Below are positions 24,057-33,822 of a stretch of 64,000 nt of DNA, piece by piece. The first letter of the stretch is position 1; every line of letters starts with the position of its first letter. A model generated the notes under the pieces. It was not told where the DNA came from, made no database searches, and saw nothing but the letters and a program-made list of their open reading frames with translations. The translations under genes were made by a program, and so were the position numbers. The DNA is from Medicago truncatula (Eukaryota; Streptophyta; Magnoliopsida; Fabales; Fabaceae), in NCBI RefSeq assembly GCF_003473485.1, contig NC_053048.1, forward strand, positions 37,506,755-37,570,754, read 5' to 3'.

Positions 24057-24065
24057 TTTAGAATA

Positions 24066-24815
24066 CAAACCCATGGATTTGGCCAAAAAGATAGGATTTT
24101 TTTTTTGGGTTTTCTTATAACCCGGATCATGATAAGATATAAGCTCGACATCTATTTTGACAGCTCTAGAACTAGGTAAGCAAAATCGTTTTTTTATTTT
24201 GGGTGAACAAAAATTAGAATAATTTTTTTTTGAAAGAAAAAATTAGAATAATTAGTAAGTTATTATATTAAACCAACATATTAAATTAAAAATAAATGTA
24301 GTTAATTAATTAATTACTTTATAGAGTAATAGGTTATTTATTTGATTTAATAAAAAAAATCAAACTAATTTGGATAGAAAAAAGTTTATATCGGGTTTTG
24401 AGTTTAAGGACATTTTTTACCTTAAAGAATAAAAGAATCGTAACATTTCTCTTCTCGCCATAGAATATACTTCTCTCTATAATCTCTATCTCCTATTTCA
24501 TTATTTATTTCTCTCGTCACTATAGAAGATACTTCTCTCTATCTCTTATTTCATTATTTATTTTTAAGTTAAACGAAATGATAAATAATCATAAAAACTC
24601 ACGCACATAAGTGAAGTGATTAAGGTTCTTACCTCAATCATGCCTTTCAATTTAATAATTTTGACATTTTTATCGGTTGAACGGGTATACATAAATCATA
24701 TATCTTTCTACATTAAATTTACTCACTTATTTTTCACTTATTTGTATCTTCTCAGACTCTTTTACTCACCTCTCTCTAGATTTCTTCTCACAACCAAACA
24801 CAAAGGATTTTGGCA
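24066..24815. other. Intergenic stretch upstream of the cytochrome c copy
   Basis: AT-rich with no gene or element with clear ends. The last part blends into the promoter region shared with the second cytochrome c gene. Confidence 0.45.
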
Positions 24816-24949
24816 GGCTATCCTTATCCGATTTCTGTGGCTCCAGAAATGAGCTGCTGGTTTTCAATAAATTATGGGTCCTCCATAAGTCCACATAGCA
24901 TTTATCAATTGAATTTTTTTTCCTTACACTCTACTTGCTTTTCTCTCAA

Positions 24950-26403
24950 ATGGAGTTGTTCGAACCGACACTTCCCAGAAACCGCGCTGCTGGCGAGAAG
25001 ATCTTCAGGAGTGACTGTGCTCAATGCCACAGCAACATAGGAGCCGTTCACAAACAAGGTTTAATATTAATATTCTTTTCTGCCTAAATAAACTCTCATA
25101 TTTACATATCCTGTACTACTTTTTGGTTCAATTTTTTGCTACTCTTATTTGATACGTTACCTCTCCAACAAGTAATCACTATTATGTTTTTTAAGATTGA
25201 TTTGCTTGGCTTGTTTGTTTATGTATATAACAAATTTCTGATGTTAGCTTGATATTCATAAGTCTGAAGCTTTTCTTTACGTCCATAAGTATGAAGCTAA
25301 TGATACTTAATTATATATTTTTCTTCTAATCGTTTCTAATTAGAATATTTGATCCCGAGTAGCAGTGGCAGATCCATACCTTACCCTAGGAGTTCAAACT
25401 TTTGAGTTCTTGGACGTTTTGGACTAGAGGTGGAAAAATAAAACTTAGGAGTTCAAAATACGAAATATGTAAAGGTGTTTTTTTAAGTTTTAGGGAGTTT
25501 AGTTGAATGTATCATCAATGTATCCTCATGGCTTATGCCATTTGAATCCTCTATGAGACAAATTCTCGAGTCAAAAGTGGGATATACAATACAAGTACTT
25601 ATTAATGAGTCCGTCGATTTCAAGGGTCACTTACCGATTCACGCATCAAGCCCAAAGAGTGTCGTTGGGCGTGACGACTGATTCACGCACCAAAGCCCAA
25701 AGAGTGTTGGGCGTGACGGGGTGTATTAGGAAAAACTCATGTCCCACATCGGATAGATAAGACTCTTGATAATAATTTATATAGAGGAGACGATCCTCAC
25801 CTAATGAATTGGTTTTTAAGGATGAGTTAGGCATCCAATTTCATTACTTATTTCCTATTTCCTATGAACAATGTCATTAGTTGCAGTTTCATGTGCTACT
25901 GGTTGAAATGTTCGTTTTTTCTGTTGTCAACCTTAGGACCCAATCTGAATGGTTTGTTTGGAAGTCAATCTGGTACAACTCCTGAATATTCATATTGTGT
26001 TGCTAACAAGAACATGTCTATGAATTGGGAGGAAAAGATCATGGATGATTACTTGCTTAACCCCAATAAGGTACAAGACATTGATTGGCATTTCCATGTT
26101 TCTTTTTAGATCATATACAAAATATCTATATCAAATGGTTATTAGTAACCACTTGATGCTTCTTTGTATAATATTATCATTCTAACCTTTGTTGTTTTCT
26201 AATATGAATAGGCTCTTGTTCTATTAATTTATTATGATTGATTATACTGAGAGGTAACATTGAAAGCTTATTTCGATTAAATACATCACTGATTTGTGTA
26301 TTATTTTTTTATTCTTATGTAGTATATCCTCGATACGAAGATGGTATTTCCTGCTCTTAAGAAGCCCCAGGAACGTGTTGATCTTATTGCATATCTGAAA
26401 TAG
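24950..26403 (+). CDS. Diverged cytochrome c paralogue, open reading frame but altered
   Basis: Exons 24950-25058, 25937-26070 and 26323-26403 keep the GT-AG borders and phases of the canonical gene 3.4 kb downstream and give 107 residues without a stop. The haem-binding CAQCH and the axial Met (DTKMVF) are kept, as are the conserved Trp and two Tyr. Changed are positions nearly invariant in the family: YIPGTKM became YILDTKM, LFGRQSG became [12 protein letters not shown] became TPEYS, VFPG became VFPA and NPKK became NPNK. One residue is missing after the haem motif and the last six residues are absent. Introns and flanks are homologous to the other copy, so this is a DNA duplication, not a retrocopy. 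Intron 1 holds an LTR-type insert. It is either a specialised isoform or a gene on its way to loss. Confidence 0.75.
25505..25855 (+). mobile_element. LTR-type insert in intron 1 of the diverged cytochrome c (fossil)
   Basis: Contains the phrase ATGTCCCACATCGGATAG followed by a TATATAGAGG box-like stretch and GACGATCCTCACCTAATGAA, a series recognisable from dispersed legume LTRs (copia-type by recollection). The matching intron of the other cytochrome c lacks it. A roughly 45-bp direct repeat (GATTCACGCA...GGGCGTGACG) lies at its left part (25634 and 25679). Only an LTR-sized piece is present. The boundaries are approximate. Confidence 0.45.
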
Positions 26404-27362
26404 GATGCTTGAAAATGATTGAAGTTATGTATCATATGTAGTATACTTTTGGAGTTCTGGATATTTAATTATCTGGAAATTTGATCTTGCGTTGTAATTA
26501 GCAATTTAGCACTCTATATTGGCAAATAAAGCAGACATTATAAGTTTCCAATGTTATTTTGTTCCTTTTGCATTGCTTTAAGGTTGTGTATATTGATAGG
26601 ACTTATGTTGAACACATTAGTTGTTCGACTTATGTTCTAATACATTAGTTTTTTGAGTGTTGAAACACTCTTATCAAATCAAATTTACTTAAGTGAGAGC
26701 ATAGTTTGGTTATTTGTACGATGAGTAAATTCACTAGTCTTGTAATTTCTTACTTTGGTTTGCTGAAATGAATGCATATATAGGATGCAATTGAAGTCAA
26801 ATGGTCAAGTTGCTAATATTTTTCAGAAACTCAACCTAAAGAAAGGTTTGATTTTAAACAAGAGCAGTAATATTTGTAAATCTCTTTCTTACAACTTTCA
26901 TGACAACTTTGTTTTTCTCTCCTATGATTGGTCAAAAACAATAAAGAGAGAAAAATGAAGAGAGAGAGAATAAATACATAATGTGAGTATGAGAGATAAA
27001 GTTGTCAAAAAGTTGTTAAAATAGTTGTACAAATATCATTTCTCTCTAAATAAATGCAGCCAAGGTAATGGTGTTCATCCCTAGAGTATTGTACTATAAA
27101 TCTATATAAGATGAGTGTTAGAAACATTCTTTTTTAACATCAACTTTTTTTTTTAGGATAATTAACGCGAGCTTCACCATTGTATATCAGACTCGTTTTT
27201 AAAATGAGACATACATTAATTTTTTTGTTGCAAATCAATATCTTTTGCACATAATTGTAAAGATTAATCTCTCAAATTGAATAAGATCGTAATTGTTGAC
27301 AATGCTCCCTCAAGAAATCTAACATTGTTGCATTTCTAGGTTTAGATTCTAACTTAGGATAC
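26404..27362. other. 3' flank of the diverged cytochrome c, with one MITE
   Basis: To about 26680 the sequence aligns with the 3' flank of the canonical cytochrome c (GGCAAATAAAGCA and TTTTGTTCCTTTTGCATTGC at both), so the duplicated block extends past the gene. A foldback element follows at 26867-27046. The rest is featureless. Confidence 0.6.
26867..27046. mobile_element. Foldback MITE
   Basis: Left AATATTTGTAAATCTC...ACAACTTTCATGACAAC and right GTTGTCAAAAAGTTGT...GTACAAATATCATTTC form imperfect inverted repeats around a GAGAGAGA-rich core. Confidence 0.5.
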
Positions 27363-27838
27363 ATGGTTGTTGTTCTGGACCGGCCAAAAGGACCTTTGAA
27401 CCATTTACTTAGGCCCAATACAATTCAAAGCCCAAACATCACGTTTGACGAAGTTACTTGCGACACACCCCTTCCACACAAGGGGGTGCACGGAGCGAAA
27501 GGGACTGGTTCAAACGAACACAACGTCTCTCTACACGTTCCCGCAATAAACTCTTTGGCAGTTACACTTTCCACGATTTCGTAACCGCCAGAGCCAGGTG
27601 TGCCATTACAACGGCTCTGCAGCACTCCACCTCTATAAATAGGGGACTCACAGCAGTCCCCAAGGTAGAATCTATCTCTTCCTCTAAACCCTCACTCTTT
27701 TATCTCTACTTACTTGAGCGTCGGAGTGCCTGTAGGTACACACCCCCATCCGCTCCAAGAAGCATTTTGGCGCATTTCACCACCACTAAAACCACCGCAT
27801 TCGAAGCATCGACAGTCACCTTCTGATCATGTACGATC
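27363..27838 (+). mobile_element. Solo LTR-type fossil, Ty3/gypsy-like, with TATA box
   Basis: Starts TGTTCTGGACCGGCCAAAAG (about 27370) and ends CACCTTCTGATCATGTACGA, matching 22139-22596 along its length. A TATAAATA box lies at 27633-27641, about 20-30 bp before a CACAGCAGTCCCC stretch where transcripts would start. ACTTGAGCGTCGGAGTGCCT marks U5. No internal region is attached. It sits between the two cytochrome c genes, so it arrived after or during their duplication. Confidence 0.6.
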
Positions 27839-28011
27839 AGTTGTGATGGAAGAGATCTCTTACGGTGCATTCAAATGCTTTTGAGGTGACACATTAGTTT
27901 AATTAAATATTGATTTAAAGAAATAGTAAACAAGCTTTCTATCTAAAATATTAGCAAGAATGAAATTCGTCTTTCTTTTCTTTTCAAGTAATTTAGTGTT
28001 TAGAAATTCAC

Positions 28012-28105
28012 TCTTTAAAATGAATAAGCGATTATTGTAGGATTCAAATCTTATCAAGTACACTACATTGTCTATGCCAATTAAATTAAGGCTAACGAGA
28101 TCTGA
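28012..28105 (-). mobile_element. Heavily eroded SINE-like copy
   Basis: Minus-strand traces of the A box (TTAATTTAATTGGCATAG) and B box (AAGATTTGAATCCT) in the right spacing. No clear target duplication. Confidence 0.35.
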
Positions 28106-28199
28106 ATGAAATGCGTTTTGTTGTAAAAAAAAAAATAATAATAATTGTTTTAATGAATTAGAATAAAAGAATAATAAAAAATGAAAAAGTGATTTCGGT

Positions 28200-28205
28200 G
28201 GCCCA
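28200..28205 (-). promoter_or_regulatory. Site II element (TGGGCC) of the cytochrome c promoter
   Basis: GGCCCA on the plus strand, TGGGCC on the minus strand, 139 bp before the ATG. Site II motifs bound by TCP factors are known to drive Arabidopsis cytochrome c and other mitochondrial genes. The aligned place in the diverged copy reads GGCTCCA, which is no longer a site II core. Confidence 0.55.
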
Positions 28206-28338
28206 AAATGGCGGTGTAGCTTTCCTATAACTTTCGGGTCATACATAAAGTCCACATAGCGTAGCGCATATTCTCATTTCATTCACTTTCCTATACAATT
28301 CTTTCGCAACACGCTGCTCGTTTGCAGAACTTTCTCAA

Positions 28339-30279
28339 ATGGCGTCCTTCGATGAAGCTCCTCCCGGAAACCCCGCCGCCGGCGAGAAGATCTTCAGAAC
28401 CAAGTGCGCTCAGTGCCACACCGTCGACAAAGGCGCCGGCCACAAACAAGGTTTACTATTCTTCTTTTTTTCCCCTTAAAACTCTCAGATCCGCACTTTT
28501 TGTGTTGTTTTTTCGTTTACTCCTTCGTTTTTTTTTTCATCTTTTATTTTATATGTTACTTCTTTAACCTAAATCACTATTAAGTTTTTTCTATGATTGA
28601 TGTGCTTTGATTGTTCAAGATCTTGTTAGGGTTTATGAATTCTATTATGCGGTTTAATTTGTGTTTGTGATTCTATTATGACTAATTAATTTGTGATGTT
28701 AGCTTTACTAATTTCAGTTATGTCCGATCCAACTTACATGAGTATGAAGCTTGAAGCTAATGATATTTGTTTATATTTTTTTTAATGAATAAACCATCAA
28801 TTTAGTTCTTGAACTATATGAAATCGGTCAATTGAGTCCTTAAAGTATACGACAATTCGTCTGGTTGATCTGTGAATATCTTAATAGTAGAGATTAAACA
28901 GCGTTTTTAATCACTGATTGTGGATAATAGAATTTTGCTCAAACTCAGCTGTGTTACAGAATAGCGGCTTTTTGGCAACACTCTGCTAAATAGTGGATTG
29001 CAAAACAATAGAGACATTATAGCTGCTATTTGACAATACTGAGATCAAAATGACAAATTTTATATACCTCAGAGATTATTTTTATTGTATTTGCATAGTT
29101 TAGGGACTTAATCGATGGTTTATTTATTTTTTTTAAATATATTGTAAGACAGTATTTTATTTTTATGAAAATGTTTTGTATTACTTGGTATGTTCGGAAT
29201 GTTTGGTTCAAACGTGACAAGTAGAGGTTTCTGGTGAGATATTCGTTTTGTTTGAGATGAGAGGGTAAACAACCCATTTTGGTTTGCTTCACTAGGGGAG
29301 AGCAGTGATTTTGATCAAGCGAAAGTGTTAATTTACTTTTTACTGCTTTTTTAACAGTTTTTTTTATGTATTTATTGTAAGGTTTTTGTGAACGCATTCA
29401 AAACTTTATGAACTCATATTCTCTACTCTCCATATCACCCCAAAGTTATTTCAAAAATTGAATTTCTTAAATTTATATTTTATAAAGATTTATTGAATGA
29501 ATTGTGATTATGATTAGAAAGTTGTTGTCTCAAACTAATAAATTCAATTTGATATTCCTTGTTTTTGAGCTGAGTCGGTTGAATGAACAGAACTCAAGGA
29601 ATTATTATTTATGCCGTTTAATATTTTTCATATATGATTAGTATAGCATACCTTTTCCATTATGCTGCTGCTAATATCTGATCATAGTCTAAGCCGTTGT
29701 GTCAATGGTTTCATTTTCTTGTGTCCTCTCCTTGAATAATGTCATTATGTAATATTCTAAAGATAATCATGTTTGCTTTATTTGTTGCCAACCTTAGGAC
29801 CCAATCTGAACGGTTTGTTTGGAAGGCAATCTGGGACAACTCCTGGATATTCCTATTCTGCGGCCAACAAGAACAAGGCTGTGGATTGGGAGGAAAAGAC
29901 CTTGTATGATTACTTGCTGAACCCCAAGAAGGTACAACACATTGATTGGTATTTCAGTATTTATTTCTAGATTGCATAAAAAATGTCTATATCAAATGGT
30001 TATTTATTATCATTTGATGCTTCTTTGTACAATATCATCTTACATTTAGTGTTTTCTACAATTAGTAGGAGGTTATGCTGTTAATTTATTATGGTTATAT
30101 TGATGATAGGCAGCCTTGAAAGGCTGTTTCAACTTTCAACCAAGTATTTTACTGATGTGTATTCTTTTATCCTTATGCAGTACATCCCAGGGACAAAGAT
30201 GGTTTTTCCTGGTCTTAAGAAGCCTCAAGAACGTGCTGATCTTATTGCATATCTGAAAGATGCCACTTCAAAAGAATAG
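28339..30279 (+). CDS. CYTC: Cytochrome c, mitochondrial intermembrane electron carrier
   Basis: Exons 28339-28450, 29798-29931 and 30181-30279, coding 114 residues, the normal plant length with the plant N-terminal extension ([17 protein letters not shown]). Haem is bound covalently at Cys23 and Cys26 of CAQCH. His27 and Met89 (GTKMVFPG) are the axial ligands. Conserved YIPGTKM, W68 and the NPKK lysine patch are present. It shuttles electrons from complex III to complex IV and also serves in L-galactonolactone dehydrogenase activity and cell death. The start is the first ATG in context TCAAATGGC and matches the family N-terminus. The upstream site II box fits co-regulation with respiratory genes. 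It is the functional member of a tandem pair with 24950-26403. Confidence 0.97.
28787..29124. mobile_element. Foldback MITE in cytochrome c intron 1
   Basis: Left AATAAACCATCAATTTAGTT and right GGGACTTAATCGATGGTTTA are inverted. The inside has a GCGGCTTTTTGGCAACAC phrase near 28950. Absent from the matching intron of the diverged copy, so it arrived after the duplication or was lost there. Confidence 0.5.
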
Positions 30280-30419
30280 AATTTACATACATTCTTATGC
30301 AGTATGCTTTTCAAACCTGGAGTTATAATTTTCGTACATTTGATTATGTGGTGCAATAGCCACTTTTCTTGGCAAATAAAGCAAACTTGATTAGTTTGCA
30401 GTGCTATTTTGTTCCTTTT

Positions 30420-32680
30420 GCATTGCATTGCTTCTTGAGGGTGCGTATATTGGCTAGACTAATATTTGAACACATTGGTTGTTGAAAGTTGAAACATTCT
30501 TATCAAATTTTACTTACATCGAAGCATATTTTAGTCTTTATTTGTTTTGTTAGTTGATTCACCAGTCTTGTGATTTTGTTTACTTCAATTTTGCTTAAAC
30601 GAATGCAATAGATGCTAGTTCTTTCCTCCTAATTTCTCAAATTGGAGTTCTTTGTATGTGGATTGAGAGGAGGATAGGTTGAATTTGCTTGTGCTCAAAC
30701 AGTTTGTCTTTCTGTTGTCATGTTATGTAGGAGTAGGATTGAAATGAAATAGAATTTATGTTTGTTTAAACTGACAATCTGGATTGAGAGATCTTCAGTT
30801 TTTTAGGTGTCAAACATGGCTCCGTTTAATACACTGAGCAATCAATTTTTTAATAGCACAAAACCATCTTTTTATGCAAAATTTTGACTTGTGTTACTTA
30901 ACACGCAAGAGCACAAGTTGGCAAAACCTGGTTTATTTATTTATTGACAAGTGAACATAATATTTTTTTTTGGTACAAGAACATAATATAATTTTCTACC
31001 GTTTTCTTTTTTTTGGAGTTATGTTTCTTTAATTCTCTTCGTGCCTTTCAGCACTCACATTTAACCATTTTCTCAATAACACACATTTCATTTCAAAGTA
31101 ATATATATATTTGTATGAATTTTATCAATAGTTTGTCTAACATATGCAATATTACACCTTAACTCTATCTCCTATAATTTATTTAATAAAAGATAACGGA
31201 AGATAAGTAAAATTATTGAAAAACTTAAATCATAACTACTAAAAAGAAAGGTTTGATAGACATGTTTGTCAGTGTGAAATATATTATTTAGTTTACCCTA
31301 ATTGAATGTCGTGTTTTTCATGTGCCCTGTAAGAGTGAAGTGATGTGGTAAAACTATAGTCTGATTGGAGATCATAGTAAAATTACAATTTTACATTGTA
31401 AGAGTATATCCTTTGAATCTTAAAAGAAATGAGATAAACGATCGATCATTTTTATAAGATAATAAATGAGTCAACAAAAGTTGATGTATTTAATCTTTAT
31501 AATAAATTAAATACATCAATTTTGGTTGACATATTTATCTCTTATAAGAAAATTAGTTCGAGTAGTAGTTACACGTAAACAAACAATTCACTTTGAACAA
31601 ATGTAGTTCATAATTGACAGCATGGTTTCTTTTGTGTAGACCTGAAACGTCGTCCCTTTTGTCGGACCAAAGAAATAAAACTTTGACAATTACTTCAACA
31701 CTGTTAACGGTTGTATCTGTCGTGGATTTGTGATTCTTTGTTTTAATGTTGTGCTAGTACAATTATCTGCAAATTCAAAATATCACTGTCCTTCCTTTTT
31801 ATGTCAATTAATTCATTCACCATGATTAGAACGTCATTTTTATTCCAAACGAATCACTGGTAGTGTGCCCTCGTTTCAAAATCACTGTCCTTAAGGTTGA
31901 ATCATTCAAGAGCATTCAAATATATCAAGTTTGATCGATATTTATAATAATCTTATTATCACGATATATGTGTTTGTTTACCGGGAAATTGATCATCGGT
32001 ACTATCCTAATTTTATCTTCAGCAAAATTTGATCATCAGAACCCTCCTTTGTTTGCGAGACAGGAAAATGTGATTCAAGAACTGCTAGAGAGACTGATTC
32101 AATTCCATACAGAAACGAGTGTTTCTTTTTATTTTACTTTCATTGTAATATCAACAAATTATAAAGTTATGTTTACTTGTATCATTTAACCCAAAAAAAT
32201 TAAATAAATAATCTCTCGGAAAAATCGTTTAAGTCACATTACGTACAAATAGAAGTTGTCTTGAAAATATAAGCTGTCACATTTTATCATGTAATGATTA
32301 CACTGCTTTTTATTAAAAATTTACTTTGTTTAGCTGGTTAACCAATGTCTCTCCAATAAACAAAAGCACGGTCTAACAACCACTTACACTTAAAAAAACA
32401 ACCCATAGAATAAGTGACCAACCTCATTTTTAGTCAATGTAGGACTAACACCAGTGAGTTCCAAGTTCCAACAGATACATAGTATTTAGCATACTTGGTT
32501 CTTTTAATTTCCAAGTGTTGCAGTATTTTATGTATCTGTACTTTAGCGAGATAAAAAGTGACCATGAATGCACAAGAGTACACACTCTACATGAACATCC
32601 ACCCACCAAAACACATGAATTGTAGAAGCAACAAAATATATACTAAATGCAAACTTTCAACATTGATAACATAATATAAA
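30420..32680. other. Long intergenic stretch with one small MITE, no gene seen
   Basis: The first 200 bp is cytochrome c 3' flank shared with the other copy. A foldback MITE sits at 31452-31547. The open frame at 31968-32189 is AT-rich, lacks family resemblance and is not called. Confidence 0.5.
31452..31547. mobile_element. 96-bp foldback MITE
   Basis: Nearly perfect inverted arms: TTATAAGATAATAAATGAGT...GATGTATTTAAT and ATTAAATACATCAATTTTGG...ATCTCTTATAA with a very short loop. Non-coding. Such elements often become siRNA or hairpin sources. Confidence 0.7.
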
Positions 32681-33441
32681 ATGGCTATTTCTACTGTACA
32701 CCAGCAACATAAGTTGTGCACCAAGAACATTTTTTTTCCACCATTAGATGAACAATCCCACCAGATTTGATGCTACACCCTCTCCATCAAATCTTTCCAT
32801 CTTCCTTTCAACCAATCTCAGTTGCAAGGCAAGATTCTTTCAAGGATGAGAGAAGCTTTACTACTATCTCTTCTCTTATTTTTTCCAAAAATCACAATCT
32901 TATTTTTTTGACTGGACATAAAGCACAATTATTGTTTTATACTCAAATCCCTTAAACACTCATGAAGCGGTATATATATTCATTATTACATAATCCTAAA
33001 GTGATTAGGTAACAAAAAGAAGAGATACATAAAGAATATACAATTAAAATTGCAAAAGATAGTCGTCTATCACCATCTTAGACAAATGAATTAAACAATA
33101 ATATCAAATTAATTTTTACTTTGGCCCTTATTAATGCCAGTGCTTACGATTGTGAAGGTTGTTGGCAGTACTGATAGGAGTAGTAGTGGGGCTGATCACT
33201 TGCTCCAAGAACTGATCAGCTGTAAGTGATCAGAACAGGATTTGGTTCTGCTGCGAAAGGATCCGTTGAAGGAGGTTTTTGATCAAGGAAGGGGAGAGCG
33301 AGCGTGGGGAACTAGAAGAGCATGGAGTAGATTTGGTGTGGTGGGTGTAACATTACATATGGTGAGACTAATGATCTAATGGTAAAAGAAACTTATGTAT
33401 GGTACACGACCTATGTCACTTGTGCACGTTAGAATTAGCCA
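32681..33441. mobile_element. Non-autonomous TIR element, about 760 bp
   Basis: Left ATGGCTATTTCTACTGTACACC...CATAAGTTGTGCACC and right GGTACACGACCTATGTCACTT...TAGAATTAGCCAT are imperfect inverted repeats of about 80 bp, each with a CCATTAGAT-type inner motif. The core near 33140-33340 is GC-richer but has no convincing frame. Target duplication not resolved. Confidence 0.55.
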
Positions 33442-33822
33442 TGTAAAATGAAATAGAGCAACCAGAAGAATTACAATTTAGCATGATAACCCTCCTATGG
33501 TTTGTTGTAATTTTTCTCACAATGGATCAGTTGGTTTGCACTTTTTAAACCAAAGGGAGGCAAAAGCAATAATAAGAGTAATTTGCAACATAACATGATG
33601 AATTTCCACCAACATAACAATAACAATCAAACAACATACAAGACAGAGATGAATTTCCAGGATATCATGATGTTTCAATATTGATGGCACACAACTGCAT
33701 TTAGACCATAACATTTATATTATAACGCATTAAAATTATAAAACTTATTTCAGAATCACAAAGGAAGAGATACTTACAAATTAAAATTTAACTGCATACC
33801 CTATTATATCTCAAATACCTTA

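Noticed and set aside
24810-25040. 76-codon frame overlapping the cytochrome c copy
   Set aside because: Wrong frame relative to the haem motif CAQCH; a shadow of exon 1.
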